Below are positions 34,935 through 43,847 of a stretch of 64,000 nt of DNA, one piece after another. A program made the position numbers and the translations under genes. Under the pieces are notes generated by a model. It saw only the letters and a list, made by a program, of their open reading frames with translations, was not told the origin of the DNA and did no database searches. Source of the DNA: Streptomyces sp. NBC_00376 (GTDB lineage Bacteria > Actinomycetota > Actinomycetes > Streptomycetales > Streptomycetaceae); contig NZ_CP107960.1 in the NCBI RefSeq assembly GCF_036077095.1, positions 124,001 through 188,000 on the forward strand. The letters run 5' to 3'. Each line of letters opens with the position of its first letter. The first letter of the stretch is position 1.

Positions 34935-36083
34935 TCACAGTTGGTGCGGGGAGCCTGTGCGATGTCTGGCGCGCAGGGGCCGCAGCGTGAGCGTGCCTTC
35001 GGGCCCGCCGTCGACGCGGGTGCCGAACTCCCGGCTGTGTCTGTCGAGGACGGCGCGCAGCCACTCGGTGTCCTCGGGTGAGGCGTGTTCCAGCCGCATC
35101 CTGCGTGCCTGCAAGGGCACCATCCGCGCGTCAATCAGTCGGCCGGTGTCCGCCTCCACCGAGACCAGGTACAGCACTCGCAGGTCGTCCCGGTAGCTCT
35201 GGTAGCCGCCGATGCCTTCATAGTCGTCGACGAGGTCGCCGCAGCCGTACAGGATGAACCTCTCCCGGTACACCTCCAGCGGGCGCGGGTGGTGCGAGGA
35301 ATGTCCGTGCACGACGTCCACGCCTGCGTCGAGGAGCGCATGGGCGAAGCGGACCTCGGAGCGGGAGACGTCGTAGCCCCAGTTCGGGCCCCAGTGGACC
35401 GATGCGACCGTGATGTCTCCCTGTTGTCTGACCTGCCGAAGAAGGTCTGCGAACGCGGCCGCAGCTGCCGTCGAAGGCTCCGCGAGGACGTTGACACCGG
35501 CCCGCTGCCCGGTGGCGGCCCAGTCCTTCGGGATCCCGCTGGACGGCATCCCGAAGGAGAAAACCAGCACCCGCCCGCCGGCGCCCAGGGGGACGATCGC
35601 CGGCTGTCTCGCGCGCACCTCGTCCCGGCCTGCCCCCGCCGTCCGCAGTCCCGCCTCCGCCAGGGCGTCGAGCGTCTCGTGGAGGCCGCGCGGGCCGAAG
35701 TCGAGCACATGGTTGTTGGCCAGCGCGCAGACGTCCGGCCGGGCCGCGGCCAGGCACGGCAGATTGGCCGGGCTCATCCGGTAGTGAACGCTCTTGCCGG
35801 GCGCGAAGTCCCCGTCACTGGTGACGGCGGTCTCCAGATTGACCACCCGCACGTCCGGCGCGGCGTCAGCCAGGACCAGCAGCGCCACGCCCCACGGCCA
35901 GCGGAATCCGACCGGCCTGGGGATCGGCCCGCTCGCCGCCTCCGCCAGGTCGACGTAGGCATGGGCGTCGCGGATGTACGCCTCCCGCAGCGCCGGGTCA
36001 CCGGGGTGCGGGAGGATCTGATCGACGCCCCGGCCGAGCATCACGTCCCCGCCGAGGAACAGGGTGACCACACCATCGTGCAC
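34935..36083 (-). CDS. CapA-family metallophosphatase-like protein
   Basis: Protein of 382 residues from ATG 36083. Family motifs in order are LFLGGDVMLGRGVD (residues 8-21), VNLETAVT, CALANNHVLDFG, ASVHWGPNWGYD, HGHSSHHPRPLEVY and YGCGDLVDDYEGIGGYQ, the metal-binding residues of PgsA/CapA proteins linked to poly-gamma-glutamate capsule synthesis. It stands alone without capB/capC, so the substrate is uncertain. The 3' end is odd: the segment encoding GTLTLRP lies at the C-terminus and a second similar copy lies 60 bases beyond the stop, in another frame. Confidence 0.85.
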   Translation of the reverse strand: MHDGVVTLFLGGDVMLGRGVDQILPHPGDPALREAYIRDAHAYVDLAEAASGPIPRPVGFRWPWGVALLVLADAAPDVRVVNLETAVTSDGDFAPGKSVHYRMSPANLPCLAAARPDVCALANNHVLDFGPRGLHETLDALAEAGLRTAGAGRDEVRARQPAIVPLGAGGRVLVFSFGMPSSGIPKDWAATGQRAGVNVLAEPSTAAAAAFADLLRQVRQQGDITVASVHWGPNWGYDVSRSEVRFAHALLDAGVDVVHGHSSHHPRPLEVYRERFILYGCGDLVDDYEGIGGYQSYRDDLRVLYLVSVEADTGRLIDARMVPLQARRMRLEHASPEDTEWLRAVLDRHSREFGTRVDGGPEGTLTLRPLRARHRTGSPHQL

Positions 36084-36099
36084 CCTCCCACACTAAAGC

Positions 36100-36930
36100 C
36101 GTCTCGGGCGATGAGCGAAGGACCCGCGCGACGGGGGCGCCACGCGGCTGTGCGTGTGCGGTGCGCAGGAGCCCCTGTGGCCGGCGAACCGGCTCCTCGG
36201 CGGCCCACGGGGCGGCGGCCCGAGGTGGAGGTCGCCGCGTATCTCGTAGCGGGTGCGTAGTCGTTTGAACTGGTGGAGCCAGGCGAAGGTGCGCTCGACG
36301 ACCCACCGTGTTCTGCCCAGTCCGGATCCGTGGGTGGTGCCCTTGGCGGCGATCTTCGGCGTGATGCCGCGGGCCCGGAGCAGTCGTCGGTACTTGTCGT
36401 AGTCGTAGCCGCGGTCGGCAAACAGCCGGCCGGTGGCGGGGACGGCCGCGCCGCCCGCGGGTGCGGGGTATCGCGTCCAGCAGCGGCATCAGCTGGGTGA
36501 CGTCGTGCCGGATTCCGCTGGTCAGCGACACGCTGAGGCGTGTTCCATGCCGGTCGGTGATCAGGTGGTGCTTGCTGCCGGGGCGGCCGCGGTCGACCGG
36601 CAAAGGTCCGGTGTGAGCCCCCCTTCAAGGCCCGCACGTGAGAGCCGTCGACCGCGGCATCGTCCATGTCCAGCAGCCCGGCCCTGGGAAGTTACGCCAA
36701 GAGGATCTCGTGCAGGCGGGGGCCACACGCAGGCCTCGGTCCAGTCCCGCAGACGTCGCCGGCACGCCACCCCGCTGCAGCCGATCTTCTCGGCCGGCAC
36801 GTCCGCCCAAGTCACGCCTTTGCGTAGGACATAGATGATCTCGCGCAGGGCTGCGCGGTCATCCGCCGGCCCGGCGCGGGTACCGCCGACGCCGCGGTGG
36901 GTGAGGAGGAAGCAGGGGAGCAACACGTTC
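36100..36930 (-). pseudogene. IS5-family transposase relic, several frameshifts
   Basis: The frames spell out an IS5 transposase: ADDRAALREIIYVLRKGVTW, LRDWTEACVWP, MDDAAVDGSHVRALKGG, then GSKHHLITDRHGTRLSVSLT, and RRWVVERTFAWLHQF-like sequence in the last frame. At least three shifts separate these. One coincides with an AAGGGGGG run after ALKG. It lies within 20 bases of the capA-like start and may have displaced its promoter. Confidence 0.75.
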
Positions 36931-37159
36931 CCACAGGCCATCAGGCACAAGATCATCCGACACATCCAGAACCTTGCCGCCCACCGCCCCAACTGCCAAG
37001 CCCCTGAACCAAACTCATTCTGAAATGATCAGTTGAGCAGGGTGCAGCTATGGGTGAGAGGACGGTTCGTGACTCTTTGAGTGGTTCTGTGGTCGCCTGA
37101 TGGTGTGGGTGTGGGCGGAATCGGCTGGTCCGCCGCCTGCCGCCTGTTGGGGTGGCAGG

Positions 37160-37999
37160 GTGAGTGAACGCAAGCCGTATCCGAGTGACTTATCGGTCGA
37201 GCAGTGGTCGTTGATCGAACCGGTGATTACCGCGTGGAAGGACCGGCATCGCTCGGTCAGTGGCCATCAAGGCGCCTACGAGATGCGGGAGATCGTGAAC
37301 GCGATCCTGTACCAGAGCAGGACCGGCTGCCAGTGGGCCTATCTCCCGCATGACCTGCCACCGAAGACCGCGACGTACTACTACTTCGCTCTCTGGCGCG
37401 ACGACGGGACCGACCAGGTCATTCATGAACTCCTGCGCTGCCAGGTGAGGGAGAAGGCCCGCCGATTAGAGGACCCGACCTTGGTGGTGCTGGACACGCA
37501 GAGTGTCCGCGTGGCCGCCGGGGTCCCTGCCTCCACGACCGGCCGGGATGCGGCGAAACGGGTGCCGGGCCGCAAACGGGGACTGGCCGTGGACGTGCTG
37601 GGCCTGATCATTGCCGTCACCGTGCTGGCCGCGAACACGCACGACAACGCCGCGGGCATCGCCCTGCTGAACCAGGTCGCCGAGCACACCGGAGCAACCG
37701 TCAAGAAGGCCTTGGTCGATCAGGGCTTCAAGAACCAGGTCGTCACGCACGGCAGCGGCCTGGGCATCGAGGTCGAGATCGTCGAGCGTAACCCGCAGGA
37801 GACGGGGTTCGTCCCGCAGCCGAAGCGGTGGAGAGTCGAGCAGACCTACGGTGTCTTGATACTGCACCGGCGCCTGGTCCGCGACTACGAGCACCGTCCG
37901 TCCTCCTCCGCCTCGCGCGTCTACTGGGCGATGACCCACGTCATGGTCCGCCGTCTGACCGCGCGAGCGCCCCCACCTGGCGCGACGCGACGGCGGTGA
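37160..37999 (+). CDS. IS5-family transposase, single-frame
   Basis: 279 residues from GTG 37160 (VSERKPYPSDLSVEQWSLIE). The DUF4096 region includes LYQSRTGCQWAYLPHDLPPK. Catalytic motifs are VVLDTQSVRVAAG (first Asp), KKALVDQGFKN (second Asp) and RWRVEQTYGVLILHRRLVRD (Glu). All residues are present and there is no frameshift. Unlike the other IS5 elements in the window it is not split at an A/G run. An upstream in-frame start at 37100 is possible. Confidence 0.88.
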   Translation: MSERKPYPSDLSVEQWSLIEPVITAWKDRHRSVSGHQGAYEMREIVNAILYQSRTGCQWAYLPHDLPPKTATYYYFALWRDDGTDQVIHELLRCQVREKARRLEDPTLVVLDTQSVRVAAGVPASTTGRDAAKRVPGRKRGLAVDVLGLIIAVTVLAANTHDNAAGIALLNQVAEHTGATVKKALVDQGFKNQVVTHGSGLGIEVEIVERNPQETGFVPQPKRWRVEQTYGVLILHRRLVRDYEHRPSSSASRVYWAMTHVMVRRLTARAPPPGATRRR

Positions 38000-38003
38000 C
38001 GGC

Positions 38004-38408
38004 GTGAACATCGAACTCCTCCTCGACGCTCTCGGCCTCCAGGAGGACGCCGCGCGGGCCCTGGCCGAGAACCTTCGCACGCAGATCGACGAACTGCAGG
38101 GCCGGCTGCGGGAGGCCGTGACGCACCTCGAGCACCTGGCGATCACCCGGAAGACCGTCACCGCCCTCGCGGACCGGCTCCCCACCCAGATTGCTTCGCC
38201 GGACCTGCCCGAGCACCCGGATTACCCCCGCATCCTCGCCGTTTTCAACGAGGCCACCGGCCCGCTGAGGGCCCGCGACGTCTGCCAAGCCCTCGACCAC
38301 GAACTGCTGCCGAAGAGCATCGAAGGCACCCGCGCCAAGCTGAAACGCCTGGTCAAGCTCGACATCCTCACCGAGATCAACACCGGCAACTTCACCAGGA
38401 AGCAGTAG
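38004..38408 (+). CDS. Coiled-coil/winged-helix accessory protein, second example
   Basis: 134 residues, starting 4 bases after the transposase stop (GTG or ATG near 38004, MNIELLLDALGLQEDAARAL). An N-terminal coiled coil (LRTQIDELQGRLREAVTHLE) is followed by a winged-helix-like domain (PDYPRILAVFNEATGPLRAR, SIEGTRAKLKRLVKLDILTE, INTGNFTRKQ). The architecture is the same as the protein at 12772-13251, although the residues differ. Tight coupling to the transposase suggests it belongs to the element. Confidence 0.6.
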   Translation: MNIELLLDALGLQEDAARALAENLRTQIDELQGRLREAVTHLEHLAITRKTVTALADRLPTQIASPDLPEHPDYPRILAVFNEATGPLRARDVCQALDHELLPKSIEGTRAKLKRLVKLDILTEINTGNFTRKQ

Positions 38409-38478
38409 CCGACCGCACCGCGACCCGCAGCCCTGACTCGGCCCCACCCGAGAATGGCGCACCCCATGAACCGGCTTT

Positions 38479-38967
38479 TCATAGGTCAGATACGGCAGGT
38501 GCCGAGCGTCGCTGTGCACCGCTCGATGGCGATCGAAAGCGGGCCATGATCTGGTGTGCGTACTGATCGTTCGGGCCGAAGGCTTGGACCACTCGATGGG
38601 CCTCCTGGGCCCGACTCGTCTCGCACAGCAGCTGAACAAGGACGTACAGGGCACCACGATCACCGTCTTTGGCGCGGTTGCGCAGCGCCGCCTCCATTCC
38701 CCGCTCGCGAAGTGATGTGTTGAGTCTCCGACGTGCGTGGACATCCGTGAGAGCACGCTCTGTGAGTTCCGAGAGCCGTTCCGCACGGGCGAGCAAATCC
38801 ATGTGCCACAGGTGGTTGTCGTGCCTGCAGGGATCGGTGGAATAGCACTCGGCGTGGGCGCTTACCAACGCGATGGCCGCATCCCAATCCCGGCGCAGTT
38901 CCGCTGTCCGGGCCTGCTCGAACCACTCCACGGGACGAGTATCGCGCAACGCTGCCTCGTACAGCAT
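38479..38967 (-). CDS. Hypothetical helical protein
   Basis: 162 residues from the minus strand. It is mostly helical (WDAAIALVSAHAECYSTDPC, HLWHMDLLARAERLSELTER, GDRGALYVLVQLLCETSRAQ) and resembles TPR-like repeats. It has no membrane segment. Its C-terminus (SSGAQRRSAPAVSDL) lies at the edge of the IS5-type element, so the natural end may be lost. No function is assigned. Confidence 0.5.
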   Translation of the reverse strand: MLYEAALRDTRPVEWFEQARTAELRRDWDAAIALVSAHAECYSTDPCRHDNHLWHMDLLARAERLSELTERALTDVHARRRLNTSLRERGMEAALRNRAKDGDRGALYVLVQLLCETSRAQEAHRVVQAFGPNDQYAHQIMARFRSPSSGAQRRSAPAVSDL

Positions 38968-39402
38968 CGTGGGAGTGGTCGCCGACGAACGTCCGCCAGG
39001 ATCAAGTCCCCACCGCTACCTGCCGAATACTCTCAAAACGACCTCTGGGTGAGGCCCCAGCCAGGCGGCCTGTGACCCGCTGGTGCAACAGGGCCCCGGC
39101 CTGGCGCCGTGATCACGCTGTGACTGGAGTGATCAAGGCGTCGGCTCCAGGACGCGGCCAGTGGGCCGCCAAGCTCCACGGTCGTGCGGATCTTGATGGT
39201 TCCCCTGCTGCCTCGGGCCCCGTCGGTGGCTCCGGACCCAAGTGCCGTGCCATCGACAGGTCGGTCCGAGGCGGGATTCAGTCCTTGTTGGTGCCGAGGA
39301 CATGGACCCTATGTGCTTGACCGGGTTGGCGGCGCACCTTGAGCTGACGTCTGTACAGCGGCCCGGCATCGCGCCGTCGATGGCGGTCCTCAGGACGTGC
39401 CA
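38968..39402. other. Region without a recognised gene
   Basis: Both strands have short open frames but no motif or family match was recognised. Confidence 0.4.
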
Positions 39403-39705
39403 CTACTCTGCCGAATCACGACCCGTGCGATGGCTCAGCATCATCACGATGAGGCCGGTCAGCAGCAGCGCGCTGCCAGTCAGGGTCCCCCACTGGCGTG
39501 TGTCGGGGTCGCTGAGTACCAGCAAGAAGACCATCTGCCAGCACAGCGCGAAGGCAACCACCAACTGGCCCCAGCCGTAGAGGCGCGGATGGCAGACCGG
39601 TCGCCGGTTCACGGGGAGCACCCAGCCACGAGAAACCGCTGCTACGCCGGAGGCGGCGATGAGCAACGCCAGCAGAACAACAGGTACGGCGAGGTAGAGC
39701 TTCAT
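39403..39705 (-). CDS. Small three-helix membrane protein
   Basis: 100 residues from ATG 39705, with GGAAGG at 39711-39716. Three hydrophobic helices are visible: LAVPVVLLALLIAASGVAAV, LVVAFALCWQMVFLLVLSDP and GSALLLTGLIVMMLSHRTG. The first could act as a signal anchor. No known family. It is separated from the metal island by the helicase-associated-domain scrap. Confidence 0.6.
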   Translation of the reverse strand: MKLYLAVPVVLLALLIAASGVAAVSRGWVLPVNRRPVCHPRLYGWGQLVVAFALCWQMVFLLVLSDPDTRQWGTLTGSALLLTGLIVMMLSHRTGRDSAE

Positions 39706-39819
39706 AGTCCTTCCCTGCGCGTCGGACCCACGCCGGACGCCTGAGTGATCATGACACCCCTCGCGCTGCGGGTCCACGCTCCCCCTGCGGGTGCTTCAGA
39801 AGCATGCCAAGCACCTTGG

Positions 39820-40043
39820 AGATGGAGAACGGCCCGGGAGGAGGCGGTCAGGGCGGTGTTGAGGGGGCTGTGGTCGTCAAACTCGGCAAGTGGCACGGCA
39901 ACGCCCGCAAGCACGCCAGGAAGCTCACCGACCAGCGCCGAACGGATCTCGACCAGCTCGGGATGCGCTGGTCGGGGCGGGTACGAAGTAGCAGTCCGGC
40001 CTGTGGCTTTCGTGCAAAGGAGGCTGGGGAATCGATTGTCTGA
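39820..40043 (+). pseudogene. Helicase-associated (HA) domain remnant
   Basis: The frame encodes VVKLGKWHGNARKHARKLTD followed by QRRTDLDQLGMRW, one HA repeat (LGxW...R...L...LGMRW) as found at the C-terminus of Streptomyces HA-domain helicases. No helicase core remains. Confidence 0.6.
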
Positions 40044-40233
40044 CAGGGATCTGGACTCTCCGTGCGTGCGTGCCGTGGTAGGCGTCAGCGCGGATTCGGC
40101 TTGCAGAGGCTGGGGGCCTCGTCTCCACGGGGCAGTGGCGTGTCCCAAGGGGCGGCTTGTCGGCGCTGCTATGGCTTTGGAGGATGCGGCGCGGCACGTA
40201 GAGCGGTCAGTGCGGCCAGGATGGAGATGAGGG

Positions 40234-41452
40234 TCAGCGCGCCGAAGAGGTGGGGGTTCCGCCGAGTGGTGCGGCCAGGGCGGCGCCGACGAGGGGGGCG
40301 AGTGCGGATGCGGTGGTTGCAGGTGCTGCAAGGAGTCCGGACAGGTGGCCGTAGTGGGTGGTGCCCCAGCGGTCGGTGAAGGCGGTGGCTTGCAGCAGGG
40401 TGAGGTTGTCGCGGACCATTCCGGCCGCGGCCGACAGGGGGACCAGCAGGATGTAGGGGCCGGGTGTGAAGGCGAGTGCGGCGGTGGTGACGCCACCGAG
40501 TGCAATCAGGGTGGTGGTGCGGGCGGTGGCTCCGGTGTGGTGGGCGAGTGTCGCGTACAGGGTGCGGCCGAGGGTCTGTCCGGCGCCGCCGAGGCCGAGT
40601 GCCCAGGCGGCCTGACTGGTGGTGTGTCCGCGTTCGAGGAGGAGCGGGACCAGGGCTACGACGACGGCGTAGACGGTGAACGCGGAGAAAGTAAGTGCGT
40701 TGGCCAGCATCCGGAATGGCCGGCTGCGCGCCACCGTGGTCGCGGAATTGCTGGCGTGATCTGGTGCGGGTGGCGCTATCTGCCAGGGGGTTTTCAGCGC
40801 CAGGGCGTGGCGGAATTGCTGGCGTGATCTGGTGCGGGTGGCGCTATCTGCCAGGGGGTTTTCAGCGCCAGGGCGTGGGCGGGCACGGTAACTGTGGCGA
40901 GGACGAGTGCCAGGGCGGTGTAGGTGGCGCGCCAGGTCAGGTGGTTGGCGAGCGTGGCGGTAAGGGGTGCGAAGACGGTGGAGGCGAGTCCGCCGGCCAG
41001 GGTGACGATGGTGAGGGGCGCGGACGTGGTCGGGGGCCAACCAGCGTGTCAGTGCGGCAAAGGCTGGCTGGTAGAAGATGGCCGCCATGGCCAGCCCTGC
41101 CAGGAGCCGTCCGGCGAAGAACACTGCAGGTTGGGGGCGGCGGTGATGATGAGGCTCGTCGCTCCGAGGACGGAGCCCGTGGTCATGACGGTGCGCGAGC
41201 CGCGGTGGTCGATGATCCGACCGACCCGGATACCGGCGAAGGCGGAGATGAGCAGGGCTGCGGAGAACGCGGCTGCCGTTGCGCCGGTGGCCAACCGGTG
41301 TCGGTGGTGATGGCTGGGTTCAGGACCGGGAAGGCGTAGTAGACGATTCCCCAGCTGGTGATCTGTGTGATGCACAGGGCCGGGAGCACTGCGCGGGGCC
41401 GCGACCGGTCCCCGGTTCCGGTCTCGGCCCTGTGGGCGTCGAGCTCGGTCAC
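40234..41452 (-). pseudogene. MFS transporter, frameshifted by a tandem duplication
   Basis: GTG 41452 overlaps the CadI/ArsI stop (GTGA). The N-terminus has ITQITSWGIVYYAFPVLNPA and later frames supply AFSAALLISAFAGIRVGRII, MAAIFYQPAFAALTRWLAPD and the C-terminal helices (LTFSAFTVYAVVVALVPLLL, TLIALGGVTTAALAFTPG). Frame shifts occur near 41290 and 41120. A perfect 68-bp tandem duplication at 40743-40878 adds another. The coupled start suggests it served as an exporter for the CadI/ArsI product. Confidence 0.8.
40743..40878. repeat. Perfect 68-bp tandem duplication
   Basis: Two adjacent identical 68-base units (40743-40810 and 40811-40878) start CGGAATTGCTGGCG. Since 68 is not a multiple of three, the copy shifts the MFS reading frame. 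Confidence 0.95.
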
Positions 41453-41904
41453 GGGCAGCAGCCACCGGCCTCGACCGGTCCTGCTTCGGCAACGGCGTCC
41501 GCGCAGCAGGTGCTGGTCCTCTGTTTGGCCAGGGAGTCGGCGTCGGCCTTGACGACGTACACCTCCCACGGTTCCTGGCCGGGGCCGTGAACCCAGACCT
41601 TGTCCTGGAGTGCGTAGCAGCAGATGGTGTCGTTCTCGACGCCGGTCGCCAGCCCCTGGTCGGCGAGGCGGGTGGTAGCGGCGTGCACGGCTTCGGTGGT
41701 GTCGACTTCGATGCCGAGGTGGTCCATGCGCGTGTCCTCGTCCGGTGTGCCCTGGATGAGGACGAGTTTGAGCGGGGGGTCGGCGATGGCGAAGTTGGCG
41801 TAGCCGTCGCGCAGTTTGGCCGGCTCGGTGCCGAAGAGCTTGCTGTAGAAGGCGATCGAGGCGGGAAGGTCGGGGACGCGCAGTGCGAGCTGTACTCGGG
41901 ACAT
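41449..41904 (-). CDS. cadI: CadI/ArsI-family VOC metalloenzyme
   Basis: 151-residue vicinal-oxygen-chelate protein starting MSRVQLALRVPDLPASIAFY. It has KLVLIQGTPDEDTRMDHLGI and the vicinal Cys pair ENDTICCYALQDKVWVHGPG that binds trivalent arsenicals in ArsI, then PWEVYVVKADADSLAKQ. The C-terminal tail adds STCC and a final GGCCP, likely extra metal/metalloid ligands. ArsI enzymes cleave the C-As bond of organoarsenicals, while actinobacterial CadI is cadmium/arsenic induced. It lies between FMO1 and the coupled MFS gene, so it is probably in one operon. Confidence 0.88.
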   Translation of the reverse strand: MSRVQLALRVPDLPASIAFYSKLFGTEPAKLRDGYANFAIADPPLKLVLIQGTPDEDTRMDHLGIEVDTTEAVHAATTRLADQGLATGVENDTICCYALQDKVWVHGPGQEPWEVYVVKADADSLAKQRTSTCCADAVAEAGPVEAGGCCP

Positions 41905-41968
41905 GACGATCCTCCTGACACAGAGGGGAAGCGCCCCGGCCGTCGGGGGTCGGGGCGCTGGGATCAGG

Positions 41969-43363
41969 TCAGCAGCAGCCGCCGGACGACGGTTCGTCGG
42001 CAGCGGCAGCTGTCGGCGGAGAGGTGGCGAGGCCGATCTGTACGAGTGCGGGTGCCGGAGTGGTGCAGCATCCTCCGGCGTCGGCTTGATCGGTGGCCGC
42101 GGCGTCGAAGAGTCCGGCGCCGCCGCAGACTCCGGTTTCGGGGAGGGTTAGTTCGACGCGGCCGGCGGACTCGGTGTCCCCGGCGATGGCGGCGGTGACG
42201 GAGCGGACCTGCTCGTAGCCGGTCATGGCCAGGAAGGTCGGGGCGCGGCCGTAGGACTTCATGCCGACCAGGTAGATGCCGGGTTCGGGGTGGGAGAGTT
42301 CGCGGTGGCCGTGGGGGTAGACGGTGCCGCAGGAGTGCTGGTTGGGGTCGATGAGCGGGGCGAGCTCGGTGGGAGCCTGGAGGCGTTCGTCGAGGCCGAG
42401 GCGGATCTCGGAGAGGAAGGACAGGTCGGGGCGGAAGCCGGTCAGGACGATGGCCTCGTCGACCGGGTCGAGGCGGCGTCCGTCCTCACCGGCCAGGATC
42501 AGGCGGCCGTCCTCGTCACGGTCGATGGCCTCGGTGCGGAAGCCGGTGACCGCGTCGGCGTGGCCGTTGTCGACGGCGGCCTTCGCGGCCAGGCCGAGGG
42601 CGCCGCGGGCGGGGAGCTGATCGGCGGTGCCGCCGCCGAAGGTGGAGCCGCTGATGCCACGGCGCAGGATCCACACCGCGTGTGTGCCGGGCTCTTCCTG
42701 CGCGAGGTCGGCGAGGGTGGCCAGGGCGGTGAACGCGGAGGCGCCGGAGCCGATGACGGCGGTGCGCTTGCCCGCGTAGCGGTCGCGGACGGCCGGGTTC
42801 TTGAGGTCGGGGACGCGGTAGGTGATGCGGTCGGCTGCCGTCTTCTCGCCGAGGGCGGGCAGGCCGCTGGCCCCGGCCGGGCCGGGGGCGGTCCAGGTGC
42901 CGGAGGCGTCGATGACCGCGCGGGCGAAGACACGCTCCTCACCGCCGTCGGCGGTGGTGAAGTGGACGACGAAGGGCTGGGTCTCGCGGTCGGCGTCGAC
43001 GATGCGGTCGCGGCCGGTGCGCGATACCCCGGTGACAGTGGCGCCCAAGCGGACGCACTCGCCCAGGACGTCGGCCAGGGGCTGGAGGTACTGCTCGGCC
43101 CAGTCCCCGCCGGTCGGGTAGGTGGCCGCGTCGGGCTTGGTCCAGCCGGTCGGGGCCAGGAGCTTCTCTGCGGCCGGTTCGGTGACCTCGCCCCAGGTGG
43201 AGAACAGCCGCACATGTGACCAGTCACGTACTGCGGAGGCGGCGGCCGGTCCTGCCTCCAGGACCAGCGGTTCGATGCCGCGCTCGACCAGGTGGGCGGC
43301 GGCGGCCAACCCGGCGGGGCCGGCGCCGATGACGACGACCGGCAGGTCTGCAGTGTTGGTCAT
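41969..43363 (-). CDS. Flavin-dependent monooxygenase/oxidoreductase with Cys-rich tail (FMO1, ArsO-like)
   Basis: 464 residues from ATG 43363. The FAD-binding GAGPAGLAAAAHLVERGIEP motif (about residues 12-31) and NADP-binding VIGSGASAFTALATLADLAQ are clear, with VLTGFRPDLSFLSEIRLGLD in between. The C-terminal 80 residues carry Cys in GVCGGAGLF, GGCCTTPAP and a terminal SGGCC. ArsO-type FMOs are linked to arsenic detoxification, but the substrate is unproven. It is divergent from arsR1, with a probable operator between them, and followed by cadI. Confidence 0.85.
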   Translation of the reverse strand: MTNTADLPVVVIGAGPAGLAAAAHLVERGIEPLVLEAGPAAASAVRDWSHVRLFSTWGEVTEPAAEKLLAPTGWTKPDAATYPTGGDWAEQYLQPLADVLGECVRLGATVTGVSRTGRDRIVDADRETQPFVVHFTTADGGEERVFARAVIDASGTWTAPGPAGASGLPALGEKTAADRITYRVPDLKNPAVRDRYAGKRTAVIGSGASAFTALATLADLAQEEPGTHAVWILRRGISGSTFGGGTADQLPARGALGLAAKAAVDNGHADAVTGFRTEAIDRDEDGRLILAGEDGRRLDPVDEAIVLTGFRPDLSFLSEIRLGLDERLQAPTELAPLIDPNQHSCGTVYPHGHRELSHPEPGIYLVGMKSYGRAPTFLAMTGYEQVRSVTAAIAGDTESAGRVELTLPETGVCGGAGLFDAAATDQADAGGCCTTPAPALVQIGLATSPPTAAAADEPSSGGCC

Positions 43364-43416
43364 GGCGGTGATGTCCTCCGAGGTAGGCGGCTGGTACGGC
43401 AGCTGTTTCGATTGCT

Positions 43417-43448
43417 GTCGATATCCGGAGCTTGCACCGGGTATCGAC
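43417..43448. promoter_or_regulatory. Probable ArsR operator between FMO1 and arsR1
   Basis: The inverted repeat GTCGATA (43417-43423) and TATCGAC (43442-43448) lies in the 103-base gap between the divergent starts. Position and symmetry fit an ArsR-family operator controlling both directions. Confidence 0.55.
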
Positions 43449-43466
43449 GAGTGTCAACATAGACAC

Positions 43467-43832
43467 ATGTCGAAGTCAGAGATTGCGGAGCTGCCGGTCC
43501 TCGACGCGGGGACTGTGGTGCCGTGCTGCCCGCCGATCACTGCTGGGGAGCTGTCGCAGGACGACGCGGAGAAGATGGCCGTCATGTTCAAGGCGCTGTC
43601 CGACCCGGTGCGGTTGCGCCTGTTCTCCAAGGTCGCCTCGCATCCGGGCGGTGAGGCGTGCGTGTGCGACATCTCCGACGTCGGCGTCTCCCAGCCGACC
43701 GTCTCCCATCACCTGAAGAAGCTGCGCGAGGCCGGCCTGCTGACCTCGGAGCGGCGCGGGACCTGGGTGTACTACCAGGTCGCGCCGTCCGTTGTGGCGG
43801 CCATGTCCGCCATGCTCGACCTGCGCTCCTGA
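43467..43832 (+). CDS. arsR: ArsR-family metalloregulator 1
   Basis: 121 residues from ATG 43467. It begins with LDAGTVVPCCPPITAGELSQ, an N-terminal Cys pair possible for metalloid binding. The winged helix follows (MFKALSDPVRLRLFSKVASH, CVCDISDVGVSQPTVSHHLK, KLREAGLLTSERRGTWVYYQ), with CVC on the DNA-recognition helix as in classic ArsR. It likely represses the FMO1-cadI-MFS operon and itself until As(III)/Sb(III) binds. Confidence 0.9.
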   Translation: MSKSEIAELPVLDAGTVVPCCPPITAGELSQDDAEKMAVMFKALSDPVRLRLFSKVASHPGGEACVCDISDVGVSQPTVSHHLKKLREAGLLTSERRGTWVYYQVAPSVVAAMSAMLDLRS

Positions 43833-43847
43833 CCAACGGCCGGCAGG

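Larger units (their letters stand above)
37024..38485 (+). mobile_element. IS5-type element with accessory gene
   Basis: Transposase (37160-37999) and accessory gene (38004-38408) lie 4 bases apart. Weakly matching ends can be aligned (GAAATGATCAGTTG near 37024 and, inverted, GAAAAGCCGGTTCATG near 38485), but the boundaries are uncertain and no target duplication was identified. Confidence 0.5.

Noticed and set aside
40743..40878. Possible CRISPR-like repeat
   Set aside because: Only two directly adjacent units without spacers; it is a simple tandem duplication inside a gene.
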